The notes beneath the pieces were generated by a model. The model made no database searches. It was given only the letters and a program-made list of their open reading frames with translations, and was not told the DNA's origin. Positions 17,369 to 24,848 of a DNA stretch of 64,000 nt are shown here, piece by piece. Each line of letters opens with the position of its first letter. Positions within the stretch are counted from its first letter, which is position 1. The stretch lies in the NCBI RefSeq assembly GCF_003052515.2, contig NZ_QARE02000020.1, positions 41,052 to 105,051 on the forward strand, in the 5' to 3' direction. Made by a program: the position numbers and the translations under genes. The stretch comes from Pseudomonas sp. RIT409. GTDB taxonomy: Bacteria > Pseudomonadota > Gammaproteobacteria > Pseudomonadales > Pseudomonadaceae.

Positions 17369-17821
17369 ATGCGGATCATCAAAGCCACCCTGGAGCACCT
17401 GGACCTGCTGACCCCGCTGTTCGTCAGATACCGCGAATTCTATGGCGAACTGCCCTTCCCCGATTCCTCCCGGGACTTCCTCGAAAAACGCCTGAAGCGT
17501 GAAGAGTCTGTCATCTACCTCGCCTTTCCCGACGATGACGACAGCAGGCTGTTGGGGTTCTGTCAGTTGTATCCCAGTTACTCTTCGCTCTCGCTCAAAC
17601 GCGTCTGGATCCTCAATGACATCTACGTAACCGAAGATGCCCGTCGTCAGTTGGTCGCCGATCACCTGATGCAAACGGCCAAGAAGATGGCACGCGAAAC
17701 GCAGGCCGTGCGGATGCGGGTATCGACCAGCGCGAACAACGAAGTCGCGCAGAAAGTCTACGAGTCGATCGGGTTTCGCGAGGACACTCAATTCAAGAAC
17801 TACACGTTACCGATTAATTGA
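17369..17821 (+). CDS. GNAT-family N-acetyltransferase
   Basis: A 150-residue single-domain acetyltransferase of the Gcn5 superfamily. It begins MRIIKATLEHLDLLTPLFVRYR, has the strand-4 region ILNDIYVTEDARRQLVADHLM where acetyl-CoA binding is expected (the usual R/QxxGxG/A loop is weak: RRQLVAD), and ends with the typical SANNEVAQKVYESIGFRED segment. A GAGGC precedes the ATG. The substrate is unknown. It sits between a terminator and a REPIN and so is likely a single-gene unit. Confidence 0.85.
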   Translation: MRIIKATLEHLDLLTPLFVRYREFYGELPFPDSSRDFLEKRLKREESVIYLAFPDDDDSRLLGFCQLYPSYSSLSLKRVWILNDIYVTEDARRQLVADHLMQTAKKMARETQAVRMRVSTSANNEVAQKVYESIGFREDTQFKNYTLPIN

Positions 17822-17835
17822 GTCGCACCTCGATT

Positions 17836-17925
17836 TGTAGGAGCGCGCTTGCCCGCGACAAGGGGCTGTCAGACGCATCGTTAGTGCTTGACACTGTGCT
17901 GTCGCGGGCAAGCGCGCTCCTACGG
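17836..17925. repeat. REPIN: inverted pair of REP elements
   Basis: The arms are nearly identical to those at 7664-7754: TGTAGGAGCGCGCTTGCCCG on the left and its reverse complement ending at 17925 on the right, with about 40 bases between. It lies 15 bases after the GNAT stop and may end or stabilise that transcript. Confidence 0.92.
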
Positions 17926-18073
17926 AAATTTTCGTTCCATCAATACCAAATGTTTCATTTCAGAAACCGCGTCCAGCGACAGGTCGCTTCTTACCTCTAT
18001 AATGCGGCCACATCAGCAGTACTCTCCGACCCCGCACGTGACCCGCATCGGGTCTTCCAATCAGGTGCCGTAC

Positions 18074-18721
18074 ATGGATTTCAACCCGCTTGACCTCATC
18101 CTCCACCTCGACGTTTACCTCGACATGCTGGTGACCCAGTACGGCACATGGGTCTACGCAATTCTGTTTCTGGTGATCTTCTGCGAAACCGGCCTGGTGG
18201 TGACGCCCTTCCTGCCCGGCGACTCACTGCTGTTCATCGCCGGCGCCGTTGCCGCGGGCGGCGCAATGGACCCAGTGCTGCTGGCTTGCTTGCTGATGGC
18301 GGCCGCAATCATTGGCGACAGCACCAACTACGTGATCGGCCGAACGGTCGGCGACAAACTGTTCAAGAACCCGGATTCGAAAATCTTCCGCCGTGACTAC
18401 CTGACCAAAACCCACGAGTTCTATGACCGCCACGGTGGCAAGACCGTCACACTGGCGCGCTTCCTGCCGATCATTCGCACCTTTGCCCCGTTCGTCGCCG
18501 GTTTGGGCAAGATGCCTTACCTGCGCTTCCTGGGCTTCAGCGTGCTGGGTTCGATCCTGTGGGTAGGCAGCCTGGTCGCCCTCGGCTACTTCTTCGGCAA
18601 CATCCCCTTCATCAAGAAAAACCTCACCCTGCTGGTGTTGGCAATCATTCTGCTGTCGTTGCTGCCAATGATCGTCGGCCTGGTCCGCAGCCGCATGGGC
18701 CGCTCCGCCCCTGCGCGCTGA
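18074..18721 (+). CDS. DedA family membrane protein
   Basis: A 215-residue polytopic inner-membrane protein with the DedA/VTT signature: FCETGLVVTPFLPGDSLLF, GDSTNYVIGRTVGDKLF, FYDRHGGKTVTLARFLPIIRTFAPFVAGLGKM. The family flips undecaprenyl phosphate or phospholipids and supports membrane potential. The ATG at 18074 begins MDFNPLDLILHLDVYLD; the longer open frame upstream runs through non-coding DNA. A TATAAT at 17998-18003 and a 6-bp GACCCG/CGGGTC hairpin at 18040-18054 lie in the leader. The MtfA-like gene follows at 3 bases, so the two are probably co-transcribed. This is the second DedA-type protein in the window. Confidence 0.92.
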   Translation: MDFNPLDLILHLDVYLDMLVTQYGTWVYAILFLVIFCETGLVVTPFLPGDSLLFIAGAVAAGGAMDPVLLACLLMAAAIIGDSTNYVIGRTVGDKLFKNPDSKIFRRDYLTKTHEFYDRHGGKTVTLARFLPIIRTFAPFVAGLGKMPYLRFLGFSVLGSILWVGSLVALGYFFGNIPFIKKNLTLLVLAIILLSLLPMIVGLVRSRMGRSAPAR

Positions 18722-18724
18722 GTC

Positions 18725-19459
18725 ATGGGCTTGAAAGGGTGGTCGGTGCGCGGCTGGCTCAGGCGGCGCACGCTGGCCCGTCATCCGGTCGACCCCGCAC
18801 TGTGGGCTCGCGTGCGCGAGCGCTTGCCGATGCTCGACGGACTCAGCGTCGAGCAGGACCGCCATCTGCTGGACAGCAGCGTGTTGTTCCTCCAAGCCAA
18901 ACATCTCACGGCGCTGGAAGGTGTCGAGCTCGATGACGAAGCCCGCCTGTTCCTCGCCGCCCAGGCTCAGTTGCCGCTGCTGGCCCTCGGCGACCTCAAC
19001 TGGTACCAGGGCTTTCATGAAATCATCCTTTACGGGGACGACTTCATCAGCCCGCAACGGCACCGCGACGCCAGCGGCATCGAGCACGAGTGGGACGGCG
19101 AACACAGCGGCGAAGCCTGGTCGCAAGGTCCGGTCATCCTCGCTTGGCCCGGCGTGCTGGCGAGCGGTGGCTGGGAAGCCTATAACCTGGTCATTCACGA
19201 ACTGGCCCACAAACTGGACATGCTCAACGGGACAGCCAATGGTCTGCCGCCGTTACACAACGACATGCGCATTGCCGACTGGGCCAGCGCGATGCAAGGC
19301 GCCTACGACGATCTCAATCGCCAAGTGGATGCCGACCCGGATGCCGAGACGGCGATCGATCCCTACGCAGCGGAGAACCCAGCCGAGTTCTTTGCCGTCA
19401 CCAGCGAGTACTTTTTCAGCGCACCTGATGTGCTGGCCGAGGCATATCCGCAAGTCTAA
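18725..19459 (+). CDS. mtfA: MtfA-like zinc peptidase (M90), C-terminus lost by frameshift
   Basis: Cytoplasmic metallopeptidase family; in E. coli MtfA binds the Mlc repressor and has peptidase activity. The zinc site HELAH is present in NLVIHELAHKLDM, with NPAEFFAVTSEYFF downstream. The frame stops at 244 residues right after AEAYPQV, whereas the family continues. Reading from there in the frame shifted by one base gives a conserved-looking tail ending at 19560. One base has therefore been lost near 19457-19466. The catalytic core is intact, so the product may still be active, but this could also be a sequencing error. Confidence 0.85.
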   Translation: MGLKGWSVRGWLRRRTLARHPVDPALWARVRERLPMLDGLSVEQDRHLLDSSVLFLQAKHLTALEGVELDDEARLFLAAQAQLPLLALGDLNWYQGFHEIILYGDDFISPQRHRDASGIEHEWDGEHSGEAWSQGPVILAWPGVLASGGWEAYNLVIHELAHKLDMLNGTANGLPPLHNDMRIADWASAMQGAYDDLNRQVDADPDAETAIDPYAAENPAEFFAVTSEYFFSAPDVLAEAYPQV

Positions 19460-19560
19460 CGCAACTCAAGGCATTCTATCGGCAGGACCCTCTGACGCGG
19501 CTCAGGGCACTTCAGGCCGAGGATCCGGTCTACTCGACGCCCGACGATGCCCAGCGCTGA
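19460..19560 (+). pseudogene. Detached C-terminal tail of the MtfA-like gene (frame shifted by one)
   Basis: In the frame that ends with TGA at 19558-19560, this segment translates as QLKAFYRQDPLTRLRALQAE and then DPVYSTPDDAQR, which looks like the C-terminal helix expected after EAYPQVY in this family. It has no start codon or ribosome site of its own. It is best explained as the former end of the upstream gene. Confidence 0.75.
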
Positions 19561-19593
19561 TCGTGGTACATGGTAACGCTTCCCAAATGTGCC

Positions 19594-19599
19594 TATAAT
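19594..19599 (+). promoter_or_regulatory. Probable -10 element of ppa (TATAAT)
   Basis: Perfect TATAAT 62 bases before the ppa start codon, with TGGTAA 17 bases upstream as a weak -35. A transcript from here would have a leader of about 56 bases. Confidence 0.55.
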
Positions 19600-19661
19600 C
19601 CGGCCCACTTTTTGGCGTTGCATGCCGAATTCCGAATGGTCAACCAAGGGGGCAAAGCCCA

Positions 19662-20189
19662 ATGAGCTACAGCAAGATTCCGGCTGGCAAAGACCTGCCG
19701 AACGACATCTACGTCGCCATCGAAATCCCGGCCAACCACGCGCCGATCAAGTACGAAATCGATAAAGACAGCGACTGCCTGTTCGTTGACCGTTTCATGG
19801 CCACGCCCATGTTCTACCCGGCCAACTACGGTTACATCCCGAATACTCTGGCAGACGACGGTGACCCGCTCGACGTGCTGGTCGTGACGCCTTACCCAGT
19901 GGCCCCAGGTTCGGTGATTCGCGCACGTCCGGTCGGCATTCTGAACATGACCGACGACGGCGGTGGCGATGCCAAGGTCCTGGCCGTTCCGCACGACAAG
20001 CTGTCCCAACTGTACGTCGACGTGAAGGAATACACCGACCTGCCTGAACTGCTGATCAAGCAGATCCAACACTTCTTCGAGAACTACAAGGATCTCGAGA
20101 AAGGCAAGTGGGTCAAGATTGAAGGCTGGGGAGGCGCAGACGCCGCTCGCGAAGCCATCACCAAATCGGTTGCCGCCTACAAAGGTTGA
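19662..20189 (+). CDS. ppa: Inorganic pyrophosphatase (family I)
   Basis: Cytoplasmic enzyme that hydrolyses pyrophosphate to phosphate, pulling biosynthetic reactions forward. The 175 residues match the hexameric bacterial type. Key parts are KYEIDKDSDCLFVDRF, YPANYGYIPNTLADDGDPLDVLV with the metal-binding aspartates of the DGDPLD signature, and FFENYKDLEKGKWVKIEGW near the C-terminus. A run of five G residues upstream of the ATG serves as ribosome site. It has its own promoter and a hairpin after the stop, so it looks monocistronic. Confidence 0.97.
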   Translation: MSYSKIPAGKDLPNDIYVAIEIPANHAPIKYEIDKDSDCLFVDRFMATPMFYPANYGYIPNTLADDGDPLDVLVVTPYPVAPGSVIRARPVGILNMTDDGGGDAKVLAVPHDKLSQLYVDVKEYTDLPELLIKQIQHFFENYKDLEKGKWVKIEGWGGADAAREAITKSVAAYKG

Positions 20190-20202
20190 TCCGGTTCAAA
20201 GT

Positions 20203-20227
20203 CTCCGAAGCGCCTGACGCTTCGGAG
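20203..20227 (+). terminator. Hairpin after ppa
   Basis: Perfect 10-bp stem CTCCGAAGCG / CGCTTCGGAG with a 5-base loop, 13 bases after the ppa stop. No T-run follows, so it may stabilise the mRNA 3' end rather than terminate by itself. Confidence 0.6.
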
Positions 20228-20548
20228 GCCATCGGCTCAACTCCCCGCTACACCCCGCCACGTCCACCTACTTTTTTATTTATTCGCCGCGTTTAAATTG
20301 ACGCCTCTCAAACAAAGCGTTCACTTCAATCGTTCGTTTTGGCCTTTCCTGCAACAGACTATTGCCCCACTCCAGGCTTCGGCCGCTCTAAGACCTGTCC
20401 TGATCTCGTCGTTACCCCATACCGCGCAAAGTCTTGCTTCTTGGCATTGTTGACGAAAAGCCAACAACTTAAGAAACGCCCTACATTATTAACGCCTTAC
20501 TGTAGTCCTTACTATTCACCACCCGTTTGATCTCGTGCGCATTTGAAC
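20228..20548. other. AT-rich non-coding gap between ppa and the S24 repressor gene
   Basis: About 320 bases with no convincing gene. A short open frame at 20339-20530 has no ribosome site or recognisable protein. The part from about 20265 is visibly richer in A and T than the surrounding genes (for example CTTTTTTATTTATTCG near 20271), which suggests a junction with acquired DNA. No promoter was firmly assigned. Confidence 0.6.
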
Positions 20549-20570
20549 ACTTCGTTCATTTAAACGAAGT
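20549..20570. promoter_or_regulatory. Candidate operator of the S24 repressor (ACTTCGTT-N6-AACGAAGT)
   Basis: Perfect 8-bp inverted repeat with a 6-base AT-rich spacer, 24 bases upstream of the repressor start, inside the expected promoter. TGAAC occurs on both sides of it. This is the pattern of an autoregulatory CI/PrtR-type operator. Confidence 0.65.
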
Positions 20571-20594
20571 TGAACGGCACGTAAACTTTGTGCC

Positions 20595-21320
20595 ATGAAT
20601 ACATCAGGTGATCGACTACGCATTCTTCTGCGAGAGTGCCATCTCTCCGCTACAGACTTCGCCGCCAACCGCAAGGTGACGCCGCAGCACGTGAACAACT
20701 GGTTCAAGCGCGGTATCCCCATGGCCCGCATGGAGGAAGTCGCCGAACTGCTGAGCGTCAATGTGCGCTGGTTGCGCAGCGGCGAGGGGCCCAAGCACCC
20801 CGGGGACACGCGTGACAAGCACGGCACAGACGGCCCGGGGAGGCGGCGGGGCGAGCGGCCTGGCGACCGCGAAGAACTGGAACTGCCGCTTTATACCGAA
20901 TTGCAGACGCAACCCAGCGGTCGCGCCTGTGTCGCGGAGGCGCCCCACCAGAAAATCAGGCTCGCCCGACGCATCCTCGACGCCATGGACGTCGAACTGC
21001 ACAACGCGATCTGTGTGGCCATGGTGGGCAGCAGCATGGCAGACAAAATTCAAGACGGCTCGCTGATGGGTGTGGACCGAGGCCGCGTGCAGATCATCGA
21101 CGGTGAGATGTACGCCCTCGAACACGCCGGCATGCTGCGAGTGAAATACCTCTATCGCTTGCCCGGCGGCGGCCTGCGCCTGCGCAGCCACAACGCGGCC
21201 GAATACCCGGACGAAATCTTCAGCGCCGAGCAGGTCCAGGAACAACGCATCCACGTGCTGGGCTGGATCTTCTGGTGGTCGACCCTCAATCACCGTCGCC
21301 ACCCCGCGGCCCTTCCCTGA
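20595..21320 (+). CDS. S24-family CI/PrtR-like transcriptional repressor
   Basis: A 241-residue phage-repressor-type regulator. Residues about 5-62 form a Cro/CI helix-turn-helix (SATDFAANRKVTPQHVNNWFKRG). A charged linker follows. Residues about 105-230 are an S24 (LexA-like) domain with the catalytic Ser in AMVGSSMADKIQDGS and Lys in MLRVKYLYR, so RecA-stimulated self-cleavage is possible. No ribosome site precedes the ATG; instead GGCAC-N9-GTGCC flanks the leader up to the start, so initiation may be leaderless, as for lambda cI. No phage or pyocin gene is near, making it an orphan repressor with unknown targets. Confidence 0.85.
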   Translation: MNTSGDRLRILLRECHLSATDFAANRKVTPQHVNNWFKRGIPMARMEEVAELLSVNVRWLRSGEGPKHPGDTRDKHGTDGPGRRRGERPGDREELELPLYTELQTQPSGRACVAEAPHQKIRLARRILDAMDVELHNAICVAMVGSSMADKIQDGSLMGVDRGRVQIIDGEMYALEHAGMLRVKYLYRLPGGGLRLRSHNAAEYPDEIFSAEQVQEQRIHVLGWIFWWSTLNHRRHPAALP

Positions 21321-21774
21321 TGTGCAGGAAAAGACCCGAGGCTGCACACGAAGACTGGGCAGACGCCGCGAACCTGCGTATCCTGCACGCCTTCGTTTCA
21401 CCACCCGTTGGCTACCCGCCGAAGGGTGATCGACCTGACACCCGGCCCACGGCCCGTCTCGTCTACCTGACAAGCGCCTGCATGCAGCGCGCACTTTTGC
21501 GGATGGGTGCGGTGAGCCAAAAACTCGCCAAACCTGTCACCGAGAAGCCGGCCACAAGCCGGCTTTTTAATGAGCGCTGCTTATTCGCCCTTGCGCGCAG
21601 TGCCTCGTCCAGAGATCAGAAACCCGCCGCGCCACTACGACCAAAGACCCCCGCCTGCCCCCTCCAAAGAACCATTTAGCCCCGTTCCCGTGGCGCCTAG
21701 GATGGTCCTGTCTCGATGAGTACCCCTCCGGCCAACCGGCCGAAGCCAACAATGATAAGAAAGAGGATCAGTCA
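21321..21774. other. Non-coding gap with an internal terminator
   Basis: About 450 bases between the repressor and the Fe-alcohol dehydrogenase. One reading frame is open across part of it (ending 21679), but its protein has no recognisable domain or ribosome site. It holds a clear terminator at 21545-21568. No repeat or RNA gene was recognised. The promoter of the alcohol dehydrogenase must lie in the last 200 bases. Confidence 0.6.
21545..21568 (+). terminator. Rho-independent terminator
   Basis: Stem AAGCCGGC / GCCGGCTT with loop CACAA, followed by TTT. It lies 225 bases after the repressor stop codon, so either the repressor mRNA has a long 3' tail or a small RNA is made from this gap. 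Confidence 0.8.
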
Positions 21775-22923
21775 ATGAGCAGCACGTTCTTCATTCCGTC
21801 CGTGAACATGATGGGTATCGGCAGCCTGGGCGAGGCGGTCGATGCCATCCGCAAATATGGCTTTCGCCATGCGCTGATCGTCACCGATGCGGGACTGGCC
21901 AAGGCCGGTGTGGCTGACAAGGTGGCCGGGCTGCTGCGAGAGCAGGACATCAACGCCACGATTTTCGACGGAGCCAAACCAAACCCTACCGTCAGCAACG
22001 TGGAGAACGGCCTGCGGCAGCTCAAGGCCAGTGGCGCTGACTTCATCATTTCCCTGGGTGGCGGCTCGCCCCATGACTGCGCCAAAGGCATTGCGCTGGT
22101 GGCGGCGAACGGCGGGGAAATCAGTGACTACGAAGGGGTGGATCAATCGGCCAGGCCGCAGTTGCCATTGATCGCGATCAATACCACTGCGGGCACGGCC
22201 AGCGAAATGACGCGCTTCTGCATCATCACCGATGAAACCCGTCATGTGAAAATGGCAATCGTGGACCGCAACGTCACGCCCTTGCTGTCCGTCAACGACC
22301 CCTCCTTGATGGCGGCGATGCCCAAAGGGCTGACCGCTGCCACAGGCATGGATGCGCTGACCCATGCCATCGAGGCCTACGTCTCCACGGCGGCCACCCC
22401 GATCACCGACGCCTGCGCGCTCAAAGCGGTGGAGCTGATTTCCGCCAACCTACGCACCGCGGTGGCCAACGGCAGCGATATGCCTGCGCGAGAAAACATG
22501 GCATATGCCCAGTTCCTCGCCGGCATGGCCTTCAACAATGCCTCGCTCGGTTATGTGCACGCGATGGCCCACCAGTTGGGCGGCTTCTACGATCTGCCCC
22601 ACGGTGTGTGCAACGCGGTGTTGCTGCCCCATGTCGAGAGTTTCAACGCCAGTGTCTGTCCAGCACGCCTGAAAGACGTGGCAGCGGCGATGGGCATCGA
22701 CACCCAGCGCCTGGACGACACCCAGGGCGCGGCTGCGGCCATCGCGGCCATCCGCAAGCTGTCGGGCGACATTGGCATTCCGGCCGGCCTGACCGAACTG
22801 GGCGCCAAAGCCGATGACATCCCGACGCTGGCGGCCAACGCCATGAAAGATGCCTGCGGCTTCACCAACCCGCGCCCTGCGACTCAGGAGCAGATCGAGG
22901 AAATCTTCCGCACTGCGATGTAG
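21775..22923 (+). CDS. Iron-containing alcohol dehydrogenase (YiaY/ErcA-like)
   Basis: A 382-residue group III alcohol dehydrogenase, NAD-dependent, converting a primary alcohol such as ethanol to its aldehyde. The NAD motif GGGSPHDCAKGIAL lies at about residues 98-111, and the substrate loop NTTAGTASEMTRFCII and TGMDALTHAIEAYVS follow. The iron ligands are in GYVHAMAHQLGGFYDLPHG (about residues 262-280). AAGAAAGAGGA precedes the ATG. Paired with the aldehyde dehydrogenase at 15642 it could complete ethanol oxidation to acetate, although the two are 4.6 kb apart. ErcA assignment is by similarity only. Confidence 0.9.
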   Translation: MSSTFFIPSVNMMGIGSLGEAVDAIRKYGFRHALIVTDAGLAKAGVADKVAGLLREQDINATIFDGAKPNPTVSNVENGLRQLKASGADFIISLGGGSPHDCAKGIALVAANGGEISDYEGVDQSARPQLPLIAINTTAGTASEMTRFCIITDETRHVKMAIVDRNVTPLLSVNDPSLMAAMPKGLTAATGMDALTHAIEAYVSTAATPITDACALKAVELISANLRTAVANGSDMPARENMAYAQFLAGMAFNNASLGYVHAMAHQLGGFYDLPHGVCNAVLLPHVESFNASVCPARLKDVAAAMGIDTQRLDDTQGAAAAIAAIRKLSGDIGIPAGLTELGAKADDIPTLAANAMKDACGFTNPRPATQEQIEEIFRTAM

Positions 22924-22934
22924 AGAAGGGCTTC

Positions 22935-22966
22935 GCGATCAGGAGCCGCTTACGGTTCCTGATCGC
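22935..22966. terminator. Hairpin between the converging alcohol dehydrogenase and LysR genes
   Basis: A 13-bp stem with one G-U pair (GCGATCAGGAGCC / GGTTCCTGATCGC) and a 6-base loop, 12 bases after the dehydrogenase stop and 16 bases from the LysR stop. It could serve both genes. There is no long T-run on either strand. Confidence 0.6.
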
Positions 22967-22981
22967 TTCCGGCGATAAGCC

Positions 22982-23890
22982 TCATTCCGCCGCTACCGGC
23001 GGGACCAGAGGCGGCGCCAGGATGTGGTCGAGGAACAACAGCGCAGCGCTGGATAATCCCTGCCGCGATCTTACGCAAACGCTCAGTTCACGGCTGGCCC
23101 AGTCATCACTCAGGTTCACGGCACGGGCACCGTTGAGCTTGTAAATCGCCACGCTCCCCTCCGGCATGATGCCGACCCCCACTCCCGCCTGAACCATCAG
23201 ACAGAGCGCGTCGTAACTGGACACTTCCATGCGGATTTTCAGCGAACGTCCCAAATCGTTGGCGGCCTTGATCAACTGAAAGTTCAAGTGCGTGCCGCTG
23301 CGCAGGGTGACGTGGTCGTGAGCGAGGGTTTCGCTGAAGCTCACCGATTCGCGCCCGGCCAGCGGATGACCGTTGGGCACCAGCACCACCAGCCGATCGG
23401 TGCGAAATGGGAAGACTTCGATGTCCGCCCCATGGGGCAGGCGCGTGAAGATGCCGATATCCGCGCGGTTCTCGGCCACGGCTTTGGTGATCGCAAGGCT
23501 TTGCTGTTCTTCGAGACTGACAGTGATCAGCGGGTACAGCGCCATGAACGACTGAATCAACCCCGGCATGAACTGGGTAATGGCCGAGACATTGGCCAGC
23601 ACCTGCACCGACCCGCGACGCCCATGGGAGTAATCGCGCATCTGTACAACGATCTCGTTGAGGTTGTTCAACGCACTGCGGGCCATGAACAGTAGCGACA
23701 GCCCCGCGTCGGTCGGCGTGATGCCCTTGTTGGTGCGCGTGAGCAAACGCGAATCGAGCAGCTCTTCCAATTCGCTGAGGCGCTTGCTCACCGCCGCCGC
23801 CGCGATGTGCTCGCGCTTGGCGGCAGCGGCGATGGTGCCTTCTTCAACGACGCTGACGAACAGGCGCAGCGAAACGGGGTCGAGCTTCAT
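22982..23890 (-). CDS. LysR-family transcriptional regulator
   Basis: A 302-residue LTTR. The N-terminal winged helix (MKLDPVSLRLFVSVVEEGTI, AAAAKREHIAAAAVSKRLSE) is followed by the linker helix and a periplasmic-binding-type effector domain from about residue 90. The ATG at 23890 is chosen over an in-frame GTG at 23944 because it begins at the conserved helix. It lies 58 bases after the maleate-isomerase-like gene on the same strand, so it may be its downstream-encoded regulator. The effector is unknown. Confidence 0.9.
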   Translation of the reverse strand: MKLDPVSLRLFVSVVEEGTIAAAAKREHIAAAAVSKRLSELEELLDSRLLTRTNKGITPTDAGLSLLFMARSALNNLNEIVVQMRDYSHGRRGSVQVLANVSAITQFMPGLIQSFMALYPLITVSLEEQQSLAITKAVAENRADIGIFTRLPHGADIEVFPFRTDRLVVLVPNGHPLAGRESVSFSETLAHDHVTLRSGTHLNFQLIKAANDLGRSLKIRMEVSSYDALCLMVQAGVGVGIMPEGSVAIYKLNGARAVNLSDDWASRELSVCVRSRQGLSSAALLFLDHILAPPLVPPVAAE

Positions 23891-23948
23891 GTGGGGTACC
23901 GGGCGTGCAGGCCAGAATGTCCGCCATAGTACCCCGTCAGGCACAGCG

Positions 23949-24701
23949 TCAGAACGCCCCGGACAACAGATGACCGGCGTTCGGCACCTGGGCTTTCAGG
24001 CCAAGGGTCTTCAGCATCTGGTAAACGGTCGCGACCGAGGCTGACAACACCGGTTTGTCGAGGCGGTCCTGGACCACTTGAATCGCGGGCAGCGACGGCA
24101 TCTGCACGCAGCAGGACAGCACCACCCCGTCCGCCTGCCCGATGTTCAGTCTATCGGCGTGCGCCACCAGGTTCATCGGGTCGAGCCGCCCCACGGCGAG
24201 GTTGTCCGAGACTTCCAGACTGATGGCGTCCACGACTTCGATGCCCGCCGCTTCGATGTAATCGATCACCTGGGCGGTCAGCGGCTTCATGTAAGGGGTG
24301 ATGATCGCGATTTTCTTGTAGTCGAGCATGTGAAGACTGTCGATCAGGGCGCCCGCCGAGCTCAGCACCGGGGCGCTGGAGGTATTCGCGGCAACGGTCT
24401 TGCTTAGACGCTCCTGAGAAACCGTGTGATAGCCCGCGCCCTGGCACATGATCGCCACCAGACAGGCATACGCCATGACGTCCACCCGCGCGTCGCTGAG
24501 TTCCAGCGCGCAGCGGTCGCTGTCGACATCCATCTTTTTCAGCTCTTCGGGGCTGACGTGCATCATGCGCATGCGCGAGGAGTGAAAGGTGAAACGCTCC
24601 TCCGGAAACAACGCATAACGCGAAGTCAGCATCGCCGGAATTTCGGTTTCCATGGTGGTGTTGGAGCTGGGGACGATCTGGCCGATTCGAAAGTTTTTCA
24701 C
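23949..24701 (-). CDS. Maleate isomerase-like protein (Asp/Glu racemase superfamily)
   Basis: A 250-residue cofactor-independent enzyme resembling maleate cis-trans isomerase (NicE/MaiA), which turns maleate into fumarate. It starts at a GTG (24701) placed 5 bases after GAAGGAGA. The N-terminal QIVPSSNTTMETEIPAML and RFTFHSSRMRM segments are characteristic. The two active-site cysteines are visible in MAYACLVAIM (about residue 79) and LSCCVQMPSL (about 197). The nicotinate-degradation genes that accompany nicE in P. putida are absent; neighbours are a LysR gene and an MFS carrier. Arylmalonate decarboxylase is the main alternative, since it shares the fold. Confidence 0.8.
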   Translation of the reverse strand: MKNFRIGQIVPSSNTTMETEIPAMLTSRYALFPEERFTFHSSRMRMMHVSPEELKKMDVDSDRCALELSDARVDVMAYACLVAIMCQGAGYHTVSQERLSKTVAANTSSAPVLSSAGALIDSLHMLDYKKIAIITPYMKPLTAQVIDYIEAAGIEVVDAISLEVSDNLAVGRLDPMNLVAHADRLNIGQADGVVLSCCVQMPSLPAIQVVQDRLDKPVLSASVATVYQMLKTLGLKAQVPNAGHLLSGAF

Positions 24702-24789
24702 GGGCTCTCCTTCATTTCGCTTGGGGCGAGGGGTCACAGGGGACCGATGTTAGGAGCGCTGGAAAGGGGCGTATATCAAGCATTGGCGA

Positions 24790-24818
24790 GCCTGCCATCG
24801 CGGTTGGCGATGGCAGGC
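24790..24818 (-). terminator. Strong hairpin after the MFS gene
   Basis: Perfect 12-bp stem GCCTGCCATCGC / GCGATGGCAGGC with a 5-base loop, 30 bases after the MFS stop and about 90 bases before the isomerase start. No T-run follows on the minus strand. It probably separates the two transcripts or protects the MFS mRNA end. Confidence 0.6.
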
Positions 24819-24848
24819 AATGGGTGTCAGGTGGGGGGCAGGCGGAAA

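Noticed and set aside
20339..20530. 63-codon open frame in the AT-rich gap
   Set aside because: No ribosome site and low-complexity, unrecognisable protein. Most likely chance.
20595..21320. Phage repressor as evidence of a prophage
   Set aside because: No integrase, terminase, capsid, tail or pyocin gene within the window on either side, so a prophage call is not supported.
21275..21679. 134-codon open frame across the gap after the repressor
   Set aside because: It starts inside the repressor gene in another frame, crosses a Rho-independent terminator, has no ribosome site and shows no recognisable domain.
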